A DNA stretch of 64,000 nt from UBA7332 sp051652645 (GTDB lineage Bacteria > Bacteroidota > Bacteroidia > Bacteroidales > UBA7332): the NCBI GenBank assembly GCA_051652645.1, contig JBOFUP010000060.1, forward strand, positions 1 through 64,000, given 5' to 3'. The translations under genes and the position numbers were made by a program. Positions 44,868-53,865 of this stretch are shown here, one piece after another. Numbering within the stretch: position 1 is the first letter of the stretch; the number at the start of each line of letters is the position of its first letter. The notes under the pieces are model-generated. The model did not search any database, was not told where the DNA came from, and was given only the letters and a program-made list of their open reading frames with translations.

Positions 44868-45353
44868 ATGTACTATCTCGGCAACATAGAGCTTCTCAAC
44901 AAAAGACTCGTTGGATTCCTATCCTCTAGAGAGACAGCTCAAGCTATTTACCCATTAGCCACAAAATGGATTCAATCACTAGACATAGAGAATGACGTAA
45001 TCTACTCGGGAGCACAATCACACCTAGAGAGATTTGTCGTCAAGGAGCATCTCATGCGAGGTGGTGCTGCTGTTTGCGTTTTGCCACGTTCAATCCCCTC
45101 TTGCGTAAACCTAAAATTACAAAACCTATTGAATAGCAAAAAACTACTTCTAGTGTCGCCCTTTAGCCCCAATCAAAAAGCAATTAGAGAGCATAATGCA
45201 ATGACACGAAACAGATTGATAATTGATACAGCAGACACACTATTCGTTGGCAATCTCAGAGAAAACGGCTCTCTTCAGTTCCTACTAATGGGCAAACATT
45301 GGTATGACATTTCATCCGTAATGAACGAAATTGAGAATAAAGAGTGCTTATAA
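44868..45353 (+). CDS. DprA/SLOG-like protein
   Basis: A 161-residue cytoplasmic protein resembling a minimal DprA (Smf) Rossmann-like core. MYYLGNIELLNKRLVGFLSS opens it; DVIYSGAQSHLERFVVKEHL and GGAAVCVLPRSIPS correspond to the DprA nucleotide-like pocket; KLLLVSPFSPNQKAIREHNA and MTRNRLIIDTADTLFVG match the SPF...RNR-(I/L)I segment. It lacks the N-terminal SAM-like and C-terminal winged domains of full DprA. ATG 44868 is chosen over TTG 44829. Short relatives of this kind occur in Bacteroidales with unknown function. Confidence 0.72.
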   Translation: MYYLGNIELLNKRLVGFLSSRETAQAIYPLATKWIQSLDIENDVIYSGAQSHLERFVVKEHLMRGGAAVCVLPRSIPSCVNLKLQNLLNSKKLLLVSPFSPNQKAIREHNAMTRNRLIIDTADTLFVGNLRENGSLQFLLMGKHWYDISSVMNEIENKECL

Positions 45354-45445
45354 AATGATATCTTTAACTTAAACTCTTCTGCTAAACTATATTAATTAGG
45401 AGTCATAGATAGAATGATACTAATGTGGATTAGGAATTAAATCAC

Positions 45446-45453
45446 TAATTTTG
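45446..45453 (+). promoter_or_regulatory. Promoter -7 box upstream of mnmA
   Basis: TAATTTTG matches TAnnTTTG, 78 bases upstream of the mnmA ATG; the -33 element is not clear. Confidence 0.35.
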
Positions 45454-45531
45454 CATTAAGCCTTAGTGTATTGATTTAATGAGTACATAATCCAACATAG
45501 GCTTTCAAAATATAAAACTGATTATTAGAGT

Positions 45532-46599
45532 ATGAATATAGCAGCACTTGTATCTGGAGGAGTTGACAGCTCCGTTACTGTACACCTACTTAAAGAGATG
45601 GGATATGACCCAACTATCTTCTACATCAAAATTGGAATGGAAGATGAGCATGGATATATAGACTGTCCTGCTGAGGATGATATGATTATCGTTAACTGGC
45701 TAGCTCGAAAATATGGCCTTAAGGTTGAGATGGTATCGCTTCATCAAGAGTATTGGGATACAGTAGTGTCATACACAATAGAGAGTGTAAAGCGTGGACT
45801 TACACCCAATCCAGATATGCTATGCAACCAATATATCAAATTTGGATACTTCAACGAGAGATGGGGTAAGGATTTCGATAAGATCTCTACAGGACACTAT
45901 GCCTCTACAACAACTATTGACGACCAGATATACCTATCAACAGCCGCAGATAAGGTAAAAGATCAAACCTATTTCCTTGGCCAGATCAATTACCCTCAGC
46001 TCTCTAAACTGATGTTCCCTTTAGGTGATATTCCTAAACCACAAGTTCGTGAGATAGCCCAACAAGCAAGTCTGATAAGCGCACAAAGAAAAGACTCTCA
46101 AGGAATCTGCTTTCTTGGAAAGATCAACTACAATGACTTCATAAAGAGATACCTAGGAGAGAAGAAAGGAAAACTAGTAGAATTCGAAACAGGTAAAGTA
46201 CTTGGAACTCACAATGGATATTGGTTCTTCACTATAGGGCAGAGAAAGGGGATAGGACTACATGGCGGACCTTGGTTTGTAGTTAAGAAAGACATTGAAG
46301 CAAACGTTGTATACATCTCAAACGCTTCTCACTACGAATTCTCAAATGGTGACAACCATGTAAACCTTGACGGATTCCGTTTCATCGGACACAACCCTCT
46401 AGGTGATCTCACTTTAGGCAAAGAGATATGCTTCAAAATCAGACACACTCCGGAGTTCTCTCAAGGTGTTCTGTTCGAAGAGGCTGGACATATGCGCATT
46501 GAGTCTGATAATAAGATAATTGGAATAGCCTCTGGACAGTTTGCCGTTGTTTATGACACGGACAAAAAACTATGTTTAGGAAGCGGAGTTATTCTTTAA
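45532..46599 (+). CDS. mnmA: tRNA-specific 2-thiouridylase MnmA
   Basis: Adds sulfur to the wobble uridine (s2U34) of tRNA for Lys, Glu and Gln. The PP-loop SGGVDSSVT is at residues 8-16. The two catalytic cysteines are in TPNPDMLCNQYIKFG and DSQGICFLGK. The mid-domain DQTYFLGQINYPQLSKLMFP and C-terminal TIGQRKGIGLHGG are diagnostic. 355 residues is normal. It is followed 29 bases later by an HD-domain gene on the same strand, probably cotranscribed. Confidence 0.95.
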   Translation: MNIAALVSGGVDSSVTVHLLKEMGYDPTIFYIKIGMEDEHGYIDCPAEDDMIIVNWLARKYGLKVEMVSLHQEYWDTVVSYTIESVKRGLTPNPDMLCNQYIKFGYFNERWGKDFDKISTGHYASTTTIDDQIYLSTAADKVKDQTYFLGQINYPQLSKLMFPLGDIPKPQVREIAQQASLISAQRKDSQGICFLGKINYNDFIKRYLGEKKGKLVEFETGKVLGTHNGYWFFTIGQRKGIGLHGGPWFVVKKDIEANVVYISNASHYEFSNGDNHVNLDGFRFIGHNPLGDLTLGKEICFKIRHTPEFSQGVLFEEAGHMRIESDNKIIGIASGQFAVVYDTDKKLCLGSGVIL

Positions 46600-46628
46600 T
46601 TAGAAAAACTATTTAATCATTACCTCTA

Positions 46629-47165
46629 ATGCAAGCAATAGAGATACTCAAAAGACATCTTCGTGAGGATAGCGAGCTATATAATCTCGTACTATCCCAC
46701 TCCCAAAAGGTTGCAATGAAATCTATTGATATTGCAAAAGCTCACCCTGAACTGAATGTTGATATAGAATTTCTATATCAAGCTGCCCTGCTGCACGACA
46801 TTGGAGTTGGTCATACCCACGCTCCTGACATACACTGCACGGGAAATGAACCATATATCAGGCATGGGGTTATAGGCTCAGAGATATTGGCAAATGAGGG
46901 ATACCCTCGCCATGCCCTTGTGTGTGAAAGACACACAGGGACAGGTATATCACTAGGTGAAATAGTTGCCCGCTCACTCCCTCTTCCACATAGAGATATG
47001 ATGCCTATTTCAGAAGAGGAGCAGATCATATGTTTTGCCGACAAGTTCTTCTCTAAGTCCAACCCCACTCATGAGAGAAGCCTCGAAGAGGTTCGTGACT
47101 CAATTGCCAAATTTGGACAAGAAGGAGTTGACCGCTTTGATCTTTGGTGCAAAAAATACATTTGA
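46629..47165 (+). CDS. HD-domain phosphohydrolase
   Basis: A 178-residue cytoplasmic protein with a single HD domain: histidine in LSHSQKVAMK, the HD pair in QAALLHDIGVGHT, the later conserved histidine in CERHTGTGISL and aspartate in ICFADKFFSK. Such small HDIG proteins often hydrolyse phosphates from nucleotides, but the substrate is unknown here. It follows mnmA and ends 60 bases before a strong bidirectional terminator that separates it from upp. Confidence 0.88.
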   Translation: MQAIEILKRHLREDSELYNLVLSHSQKVAMKSIDIAKAHPELNVDIEFLYQAALLHDIGVGHTHAPDIHCTGNEPYIRHGVIGSEILANEGYPRHALVCERHTGTGISLGEIVARSLPLPHRDMMPISEEEQIICFADKFFSKSNPTHERSLEEVRDSIAKFGQEGVDRFDLWCKKYI

Positions 47166-47225
47166 ACCACCTGATACAATTTCATCACAGTCTCACACGT
47201 GTGAGTAAATAACAAGATACAAAAA

Positions 47226-47277
47226 AATCAAATGAGCCTATCGACTTAGATTTCTAAGTCAATAGGCTCATTTGATT
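47226..47277. terminator. Bidirectional terminator between the HD gene and upp
   Basis: 24-base arms (AATCAAATGAGCCTAT..., one mismatch) with a 4-base loop and an A run on the 5' side and T-rich 3' side. It serves the convergent genes on both strands. Confidence 0.9.
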
Positions 47278-47301
47278 ATATATTAAAGGGGAATATCCAA
47301 C

Positions 47302-47955
47302 CTATTCCTTCTCTCCATAAGCCAAATCACCAGCATCACCAAGACCAGGTATGATATATGAGTGCTCATTAATCTCTGGATCAATAGCCGCAGTCCAAAG
47401 AGTTACATTATCATGATTGATAACCTTCTTGAGATAATCAACCGCAGGCTGGCTAGCAATAATAGAGGCCAATATGATCCGCGCTGGCTTACCCTTGGTA
47501 AGCATAGCCCCAAGCGCCAACTCCATTGAGCTACCTGTTGCCAACATAGGATCAGTCAATATAAGAGTCTTACCCTCAATACTAGGCGAAGCTATATACT
47601 CTATATTGATATCAAACTTTAGAGCATCCTTATACTTTCTGTAAGCCGAAACAAAAGCATTTTCAGCCTTATCCAGATAGCTCAAAAAACCTTGATGAAA
47701 AGGTAATCCAGCTCTAAGAATTGTTCCAATGACAACTTTATCATCTGCCGTATTCGTTGGCGCAATACCAAGCGGCGTAGGGATCTGCTTAGTACTATAG
47801 TCAAAGGTTTTACTAATTTCGTAAGCCATTACTTCACCTATGCGCTCTATATTGCGACGGAATCGGAGACTATCTCCCTGTACGTTAATGTCACGAATCT
47901 CTGCGACGAAACGATTTAACTCAGAATTGCCCTCGGCAAGGTTATATACTTTCAT
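47302..47955 (-). CDS. upp: Uracil phosphoribosyltransferase
   Basis: Salvages uracil to UMP using PRPP. The 217-residue protein starts MKVYNLAEGNSELNRFVAEI at the ATG 47955; a longer frame opened by TTG at 48045 is rejected because the extra residues are non-family. The PRPP loop is TLILTDPMLATGSSMEL. The conserved uracil-binding end is IIPGLGDAGDLAYGE. VVIGTILRAGLPFHQGFL is also typical. It lies 91 bases after murB on the same strand. Confidence 0.95.
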   Translation of the reverse strand: MKVYNLAEGNSELNRFVAEIRDINVQGDSLRFRRNIERIGEVMAYEISKTFDYSTKQIPTPLGIAPTNTADDKVVIGTILRAGLPFHQGFLSYLDKAENAFVSAYRKYKDALKFDINIEYIASPSIEGKTLILTDPMLATGSSMELALGAMLTKGKPARIILASIIASQPAVDYLKKVINHDNVTLWTAAIDPEINEHSYIIPGLGDAGDLAYGEKE

Positions 47956-48046
47956 TAGAAATAGTTTTGTAAAATCGAGCAAAGGTAGTCCAATTATTCT
48001 TTCCAACAACACAATTCCTCTAATAAAGCACTCTTTTAACACCAAT

Positions 48047-49054
48047 TTATATATATATCACCTCAGGTTTCAAAGATATATTAAACTTTTCCTCCACAGA
48101 AGCAATAACATCTTTGGCGAGATCTACAATCTCTTGTGCAATAGCTCCACCAAGATTAACTATCACTAAAGCCTGTTTGCTATGCACTGCCGCACGACCC
48201 CTAGATTGCCCTTTCCAACCACACTGCTCAATAAGCCAACCTGCTGGCACTTTAACCCTTGTTTCATCCACAGGATAATGAGGTATTGATGGGTATGATA
48301 GTTTCAGCTCATTGAATTGATCAATTGATATATAAGGATTCATAAAGAAACTACCCGCATTCCCTAACTCCGTAGGATCTGGCAATTTGCTTCTACGAAC
48401 TTCTATTATCAGCTCCCTGATTCTATCTAGAGATGGTGACTCCCCTGCTAGCAAATCTTTTAGGTTTGAGTAACCTAGGTTATAACCCTCCTCTTTACTC
48501 AGCTTAAAGATCACGTGTGTTATAACCTGCTCACCAGCAAGCCTAGTCTTAAAAATACTTGATCTATAAGCATACTCACACTCCTCAAGAGTGAAATACC
48601 TATCCTCACCATCACTAATATTAACGCTCTCAACGCCCTCTATAATATCTTTTACCTCAACGCCATAAGCACCAATATTCTGTACTGCCGACGCACCAAC
48701 CTCTCCAGGTATCAATGATAGATTCTCCGCACCATACCATCCATTCAATACCACATACTCCACGAACCTATCCCAATTTAGACCAGCCCCTACCCTGAGA
48801 GTCACAAAGCCATCACTCTCATCTATGATAGAAATATCCCTTATAGCACTATGTAGTACATAGCCCGGATAGTTATTTGTAAAAAGAAGATTACTTCCCT
48901 CACCTATGTGAAGGATAGGCAAATCACTCTGATGAGCTTCTTTCAAAGCTTCACGCAGCTCATCCTTCGTCTCATACTCCACATAATGCTTTGCGCTTGC
49001 TGGGATATGAAACGTATTATTATTGACCAGCGAATAGTCTATCTTGTGATACAT
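48047..49054 (-). CDS. murB: UDP-N-acetylenolpyruvoylglucosamine reductase
   Basis: FAD-dependent reduction step making UDP-MurNAc for peptidoglycan. Residues about 12-180 form the FAD-binding domain with HIGEGSNLLFTNNYPG and SLIPGEVGASAVQNIGAYGV. The substrate domain holds the catalytic serine in GNAGSFFMNPYIS and AGWLIEQCGWKGQSRGRAAV. It is the E. coli-like (type I) form, since YAYRSSIFKT is present. 335 residues is normal. It lies 42 bases downstream of a conserved hypothetical gene. Confidence 0.96.
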   Translation of the reverse strand: MYHKIDYSLVNNNTFHIPASAKHYVEYETKDELREALKEAHQSDLPILHIGEGSNLLFTNNYPGYVLHSAIRDISIIDESDGFVTLRVGAGLNWDRFVEYVVLNGWYGAENLSLIPGEVGASAVQNIGAYGVEVKDIIEGVESVNISDGEDRYFTLEECEYAYRSSIFKTRLAGEQVITHVIFKLSKEEGYNLGYSNLKDLLAGESPSLDRIRELIIEVRRSKLPDPTELGNAGSFFMNPYISIDQFNELKLSYPSIPHYPVDETRVKVPAGWLIEQCGWKGQSRGRAAVHSKQALVIVNLGGAIAQEIVDLAKDVIASVEEKFNISLKPEVIYI

Positions 49055-49096
49055 ATTAGTTGTTTTGTTTAATGCAAGAGTAATATCATTCCACTC

Positions 49097-49696
49097 TTAA
49101 AAAGATCTCACTGCAAAATTATAATCCTTCACCGAGGCATAAATAGGAAGCTCTGACCACTCTAAGTCATACTCCTTAGCCCTCTTATGTGCCTCACTAA
49201 CTAGAGACATCGTTCTTGCGATAATAAGCTGTTCTGCCCAATCACGATTATCTTGTATACTCTGAGGCACATGCTGCTTACGACTCAAGAGATCAAAAAG
49301 TTCAAATGGTTCAATAACGTGGTCTATATCAACTATCGGAAAAACCTCCTCATATGTGGCATCCGTATCGAAGTCCAAAAGCCACTCAAACTCATTAGTC
49401 CCTCCATCAAAGAAGTATGAATATATATTGAAATACCACTTATCAAACTCCTCAGTAAAGCTGTTTAATTCAAGAAAAAGAGCTTTTACTGGCACCTCGC
49501 CCTCAGCTATCTCCATGTAGTAATCCTCCACCCATAGTGCGAGTTCATGAGCTTGAGCTGTAAGATCAACTCCAATAGCACAATCAAAGCCCCTATGAGA
49601 AGAGTCCTTGATCTTCTGCTCTATAATATCAATAGCAGTTTTATAGTTGTGGCTCTCAAGATAACCATTTATCTCTTGTGCATAATTATAGTTCAT
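49097..49696 (-). CDS. Conserved hypothetical cytoplasmic protein upstream of murB
   Basis: A 199-residue acidic, largely helical protein that I do not recognise. It has no signal peptide or membrane segment. Features seen are an N-terminal helix pair (YAQEINGYLESHNYKTAIDI), a region rich in aromatic and acidic residues (EEFDKWYFNIYSYFFDGGTN, EWLLDFDTDATYEEVFPIVD) and a C-terminal LEWSELPIYASVKDYNFAVR. It is a clear coding gene because of its length, codon pattern and tight placement upstream of murB on the same strand. No function is suggested. Confidence 0.8.
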   Translation of the reverse strand: MNYNYAQEINGYLESHNYKTAIDIIEQKIKDSSHRGFDCAIGVDLTAQAHELALWVEDYYMEIAEGEVPVKALFLELNSFTEEFDKWYFNIYSYFFDGGTNEFEWLLDFDTDATYEEVFPIVDIDHVIEPFELFDLLSRKQHVPQSIQDNRDWAEQLIIARTMSLVSEAHKRAKEYDLEWSELPIYASVKDYNFAVRSF

Positions 49697-49833
49697 ATAG
49701 CATAAATGTGTTTGAATATTTCGCCCTGCAAGATAGTAATAATATCTTCAACATACTCGACATGATATATCTTAGTGTAAGTATAAAGGGTCTATAACTG
49801 TGCTTTATTAAGAGTTATACTACTTGTTTTGAT

Positions 49834-49841
49834 TATATTTG
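49834..49841 (+). promoter_or_regulatory. Promoter -7 box for the secreted endonuclease gene
   Basis: TATATTTG matches TAnnTTTG, 34 bases upstream of the ATG at 49876. No strong -33 element. Confidence 0.4.
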
Positions 49842-49875
49842 TAGACAATACACAAATTTCTATCAAACAAATCAA

Positions 49876-52692
49876 ATGAGTAAGCACAATCTAAAAGCTA
49901 CACTTTTTGCACTCTCACTTTCTGCCTCAGCAGTTCAAGCAATATATGCTGCCCCTCCAACGGGATACTATATTGAGGCTGACGGACTAAAAAAGGAAGA
50001 ACTAAAAACGGCTCTTCACAAAATCATCTCCAGAGCAAAAATGCTCAATTACGGTGGTGGTGAAGGAAAAACGTGGGAGGGTTTTTTCTCCACAGACCGA
50101 ATTGATGATAACACCATCCGAGACATGTACTCCCCTTCCATCCGCCAGTTCGATGCATTCAACTCTGTGAGCGATATGAACATTGAACACTCACTACCCA
50201 AGAGTTGGTGGGGAGGATTAGAGAACAATGCATACAAGGATCTATTCCATCTCTACCCATCGGATGCCACTGCTAACCAACGCAAAAGCAATCACCCTTT
50301 GGGTATAGTGATTAACCCATCCTTTGACAACCAAGTTAGCAAAGTGGGTACAAACATATACCCCGGATATTTAGGAACATCGTTCGAACCAACAGACGAA
50401 TACAAGGGCGATTTTGCTCGTACATATCTCTATATGTCTGTTGCATATGAAGATTTATCCCCTATTTGGAACTCCCCAATGATGGATAATAACAACTATC
50501 CTGTTTGGAAGCCTTGGGCCATAAACCTTCTTCGTGATTGGTGCGAGCTAGACCCTGTAAGTGACAAAGAGATAGCTCGTGCAGACTCTGTTTATCGATT
50601 CCAAGGCAATAGAAACCCATTTATTGACTTCCCCGAACTAGTAGACTACATATGGGGAAAAGACACTCTAATGGCATACAGTTTTCCTGCTCCAGATGGT
50701 CCATACCTGATAGAGCCATTAGTTAATCAAACTCTCAATCTAGGATATGCAAGTGCAGATTCGGATATTCAAGATGAGGTAAAGTTCAAAGGTGGAAACT
50801 TCTCTAGTGCTATATCACTAAGATGGATCCATGGAGGAAGATTTAATATATCTAAGAGTGAGATAAATCCAGAAGAATTAATCAATGGGATCAACATCCA
50901 GATATCTCGCTCGGACGATAGCTTCGGACTACTTCGTGACACACTGTTGATTCTATCCGATGAGCTAGACCAAGCACGTACTCTAGCAATTGAATCATAT
51001 ATATGTAGAGATTTCCTGATTCAGTTCCCATCAGAAATTGGAGCAACCACAGCACAGCTCAACTGGATAGGTCAACCTTCTGCCTCTAGATACACCATCG
51101 ATATCTTTCAAGGCAACACACAAGCTGGTGACCTAATCTTCTCTAGCTATGTAGAGGGAAGTAGCTTTAATAAAGCCGTGGAGATATATAATGGTACAGG
51201 CCAAGCAATTGACCTCTCGGCATACAGCATAAACTACCAATACAATGGCTTTGGTGATTTATACCACACCCCCTTGAACCTGAATGGAACTCTTGAAAAT
51301 GACTCAACATACCTTATTGCAAACATTCAAGCCTCACAAGAGATACTAGACAAGGCTCATCTGATTGTCGACCATAGAGTATTGAGTTTCAACGGTGATG
51401 ACGCCATAGTACTCCTTCGAGATGGTGTGATGATAGATGTTATCGGAAATCTCAACTCTACGGACAAATGGGGCGAGAATATGACACTCTACCGCAAGGA
51501 CCATACAACCAATGGCTCTAGATTCTTCAATCTTGATGAATGGAATAAAGAGGACATCAACCATATAGATGGATTAGGCAAACATCATATGATACCCCAA
51601 GATGAGAGAAAATACGTTATGAGCGATATCGAGGCAGGATCAAATAGTGAATTCACACTACAAGGTCTTCGTCCTGAATCAGAGTATATCTACCAAGTAA
51701 AAGCACACAACAACCAAGGCGAGACTCTCTCTGCCAACAGTGTTAGATTCTCTACCTCCAAACTTCCAGCTCCTGAAGCACCTGAAGCCGAAGAGATAAC
51801 CTCAAACGCCATAACTCTTAGCTGGAGCAGACCAGAAGAGTCTATCTCTTTCATTCTTGATGTGTTCTCTCAAGTTGGAGAGGTTACCTTTGAGGAGTTA
51901 AACTTTGACAATATAGATACAAAGGGCCAACCACTTCCAACTGGTTGGAGCAACCAAAACTGTTCAAACTATACCTCTACAAACAGCTCAGGGAAAAGTC
52001 CAAACTCCCTTGGCATGAAGCTAGACGGTGCATACATAGAGAGTCCTTTTGACGAATCCAGCATTATTAATGTATCCTTCATCTATGTCTCCAACAGTGC
52101 TTCAAGCTCCTCATTCACCCTTTGGGGAAAGAGCGACCAAGAGTGGATTGAGTTAGTTAAACAACCAATGGGTACAACCAAATCAAACTTCTCCTTCGAT
52201 ATTGAAGAAGAGATGAATATTAAAGCCATCAAGGTTGTATACAACAAGATCAGTGGTAATATGTCAATGGACGACCTTGTCATCACACGAGACAACCGTA
52301 TTCGAACCTTTGTTTCTAAAGGAGAGCTCGTTGATACAAATAAATATAGTGTCACAGGACTCGATCCACAACAAGAGTATAGATTCAGATTAAGGTCAAA
52401 ATTCGAAGACATACTATCCCCATACTCCACAGAGGGGATAGCTAAAACACTCGAACTACCTACCTCCCTGCACCCTATTACCAACATCAAGATATACTCA
52501 TCTGAAGATGGAGTGATAATACAAGGAGCTCAAGGAGGCGAACGTGTGAGAATCTACAGCCTTACGGGAATTAAACACAACGATCTAACCATCCACAACA
52601 GTAGTACCACAATTGCAACACCAGCCAAAGGCATACTTCTAGTTCAAGTAATCAGCCAACAAGGCTCAGTGGTTGAGAAGATTGTAAGATAA
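49876..52692 (+). CDS. Secreted multidomain endonuclease I with lamin-tail and FN3 domains and a T9SS-type C terminus
   Basis: A 938-residue exported nuclease probably used to degrade extracellular DNA. Signal peptide about 1-25. The endonuclease I domain (about 30-270) has the catalytic histidine block NIEHSLPKSWWGG and DLFHLYPSDATANQRKSNHP. A lamin-tail domain follows (VEIYNGTGQAIDLSAYSINY, FNGDDAIVLLRDGVMIDVIG), then fibronectin-III-like stretches (SEYIYQVKAHNNQGETLSAN; PEAEEITSNAITLSWSRPEE) with a further jelly-roll-like segment (about 670-790). The end (RVRIYSLTGIKHN ... KGILLVQVISQQGSVVEKIV) resembles a type A T9SS sorting domain. Downstream is a terminator. Confidence 0.88.
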   Translation: MSKHNLKATLFALSLSASAVQAIYAAPPTGYYIEADGLKKEELKTALHKIISRAKMLNYGGGEGKTWEGFFSTDRIDDNTIRDMYSPSIRQFDAFNSVSDMNIEHSLPKSWWGGLENNAYKDLFHLYPSDATANQRKSNHPLGIVINPSFDNQVSKVGTNIYPGYLGTSFEPTDEYKGDFARTYLYMSVAYEDLSPIWNSPMMDNNNYPVWKPWAINLLRDWCELDPVSDKEIARADSVYRFQGNRNPFIDFPELVDYIWGKDTLMAYSFPAPDGPYLIEPLVNQTLNLGYASADSDIQDEVKFKGGNFSSAISLRWIHGGRFNISKSEINPEELINGINIQISRSDDSFGLLRDTLLILSDELDQARTLAIESYICRDFLIQFPSEIGATTAQLNWIGQPSASRYTIDIFQGNTQAGDLIFSSYVEGSSFNKAVEIYNGTGQAIDLSAYSINYQYNGFGDLYHTPLNLNGTLENDSTYLIANIQASQEILDKAHLIVDHRVLSFNGDDAIVLLRDGVMIDVIGNLNSTDKWGENMTLYRKDHTTNGSRFFNLDEWNKEDINHIDGLGKHHMIPQDERKYVMSDIEAGSNSEFTLQGLRPESEYIYQVKAHNNQGETLSANSVRFSTSKLPAPEAPEAEEITSNAITLSWSRPEESISFILDVFSQVGEVTFEELNFDNIDTKGQPLPTGWSNQNCSNYTSTNSSGKSPNSLGMKLDGAYIESPFDESSIINVSFIYVSNSASSSSFTLWGKSDQEWIELVKQPMGTTKSNFSFDIEEEMNIKAIKVVYNKISGNMSMDDLVITRDNRIRTFVSKGELVDTNKYSVTGLDPQQEYRFRLRSKFEDILSPYSTEGIAKTLELPTSLHPITNIKIYSSEDGVIIQGAQGGERVRIYSLTGIKHNDLTIHNSSTTIATPAKGILLVQVISQQGSVVEKIVR

Positions 52693-52725
52693 AATCCTTA
52701 TTGGAGCAATCGAACTCCACACTAC

Positions 52726-52787
52726 AACCAATAGAGGTAGAATAAGCATGAGCTCTCCAAACTCAGCTTACTCTACCTCTATTGGTT
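52726..52787 (+). terminator. Terminator after the endonuclease gene
   Basis: 22-base arms (AACCAATAGAGGTAGAATAA..., one G-T wobble) with an 18-base loop followed by TTTATTT, 33 bases after the stop. Confidence 0.85.
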
Positions 52788-52794
52788 TATTTAA

Positions 52795-53114
52795 CCCCTA
52801 TGTAGCAGTGAGCAGCATTACAGTGGCAATAACCTAATCTATACCAATCGTTTCACTTCAGATTAAAATTTACATATACGTTGCACACACCCTATCCGTA
52901 TCCATAACAGATTATACCATCACAATGAATTTGTAAAGAGGTCATATACTACGTCTCCTCTGATAACCTGCACACTGTTTCAAATAACCAAAATCCATAT
53001 CACACGGATCTCTTTAAGTACTTATCTCAACATAAAAAAGTACAAATAATCAGGGTTCTGATCGTTTGTACTTTTCTCTTATTTAACCCTTTGAATTCCC
53101 TCATTATTTTAGAG
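52795..53114. repeat. Direct repeat copy A, about 320 bp, noncoding
   Basis: Runs from CCCCTATGTAGCAGTG to CCTTTGAATTCCCTCA plus about 15 bases. It matches 58540-58860 over its whole length with scattered substitutions and very few indels; identical blocks include AACCTAATCTATACCAAT, CAAATAACCAAAA and AAGTACTTATCTCAACATAA. It contains a terminator-like hairpin at 53036-53075 (outer arms AAAAGTACAAA / TTTGTACTTTT, inner ATCAG / CTGAT). No ORF is conserved between the copies. It marks the left boundary of a 5.4-kb segment. Confidence 0.85.
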
Positions 53115-53765
53115 TGGTGACTCTCTCCTACTACTTAATCTCTAAGGCTATCAGTATGAAATATCTGTATCATCTGAGGTGATAATTATGATAAGAGAGA
53201 ACAGTAGATCAAGGCCTTTTATATCAGGTAAATCATACTCCATATAGCCGTTTCTACTGAGAAACGAATTTATTGTTTTAATCCAGTATGCGATAAGCGC
53301 GGACCATTCAAGGAGCAACATATGTTTCGGATTCCTTGTTACCGTTAAATGAAATTCTCATCCGATGGAGTTGGAAATTCACTTCCTATCATTTGTAGTT
53401 CACTCGAGACTATATGTATATCATCTCTACAGGACATATTATTTTTGTACGGTAATTCAATTATCGTTGTCGTTCAAAATAATATACCAATCAACATTTG
53501 ACGGAATACTAAATATTCTACCAATCTAAAACAAAAACTCTGTGCTGCTTTGTATTTAATCCTTTAAACTCTGTATAGCTATCTAATAGAAGAGTTACAC
53601 TGAATTCCATAGAGCAAAGATGAGTTTCAGGGAGTTTTTTTTTTAATTGCCGTTCTCTCTTCTTATGGATAGCCCGAAACATACTGCAAATTCATTTATT
53701 ATTACCACATTTCCAACAAAACCTTATATTTGTTGTTCTAAAGTAAATAAAATCTGTCCGCTAAT
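53115..53765. other. 650-bp AT-rich gap without a recognisable gene
   Basis: No ORF of note in either direction and no recognised RNA. A second TATATTTG (-7-like) occurs at 53725-53732 on the plus strand, a possible alternative promoter for the satD pair. The rest shows nothing I can support. Confidence 0.4.
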
Positions 53766-53843
53766 TATAAGTTCTCAGCCTTATAACTACCTATTATAAG
53801 GTTTTAAGCTTATATTTGCCCACTATAAGGTTTTAGACTTATA
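53766..53843 (+). promoter_or_regulatory. Three phased palindromic operators upstream of the satD-like gene
   Basis: Three copies of TATAAG-N8-CTTATA lie at 53766-53785, 53795-53814 and 53824-53843. Starts are exactly 29 bp apart. The eight-base centres are TTCTCAGC, GTTTTAAG and GTTTTAGA, so copies 2 and 3 are closest. Copy 2 overlaps the -7 box TATATTTG (53811-53818) and copy 3 covers the expected transcription start, the geometry of a repressor-binding array. The last copy ends 22 bases before the ATG. Confidence 0.8.
53811..53818 (+). promoter_or_regulatory. Promoter -7 box of the satD/DUF3307 pair
   Basis: Perfect TAnnTTTG match (TATATTTG) that shares four bases with the second operator. 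The -33 region at 19-20 bases upstream is not a good match, consistent with a regulated promoter. Confidence 0.5.
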
Positions 53844-53865
53844 AAATAAATAAACTATTAAGGAT

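Noticed and set aside
47956..48045. N-terminal extension of upp from a TTG codon
   Set aside because: Uracil phosphoribosyltransferases start near MKVYNLAEGN. The extension is unrelated and begins right at the murB stop.
52795..53114. Direct repeats considered as insertion sequences
   Set aside because: No transposase frame, no terminal inverted repeats and no clear target-site duplication are visible at either copy.
53766..53843. The 29-bp periodic array considered as a small CRISPR
   Set aside because: The repeat unit is a 20-bp palindrome with 9-bp gaps, far below spacer length, and no cas gene is near. An operator array fits better.
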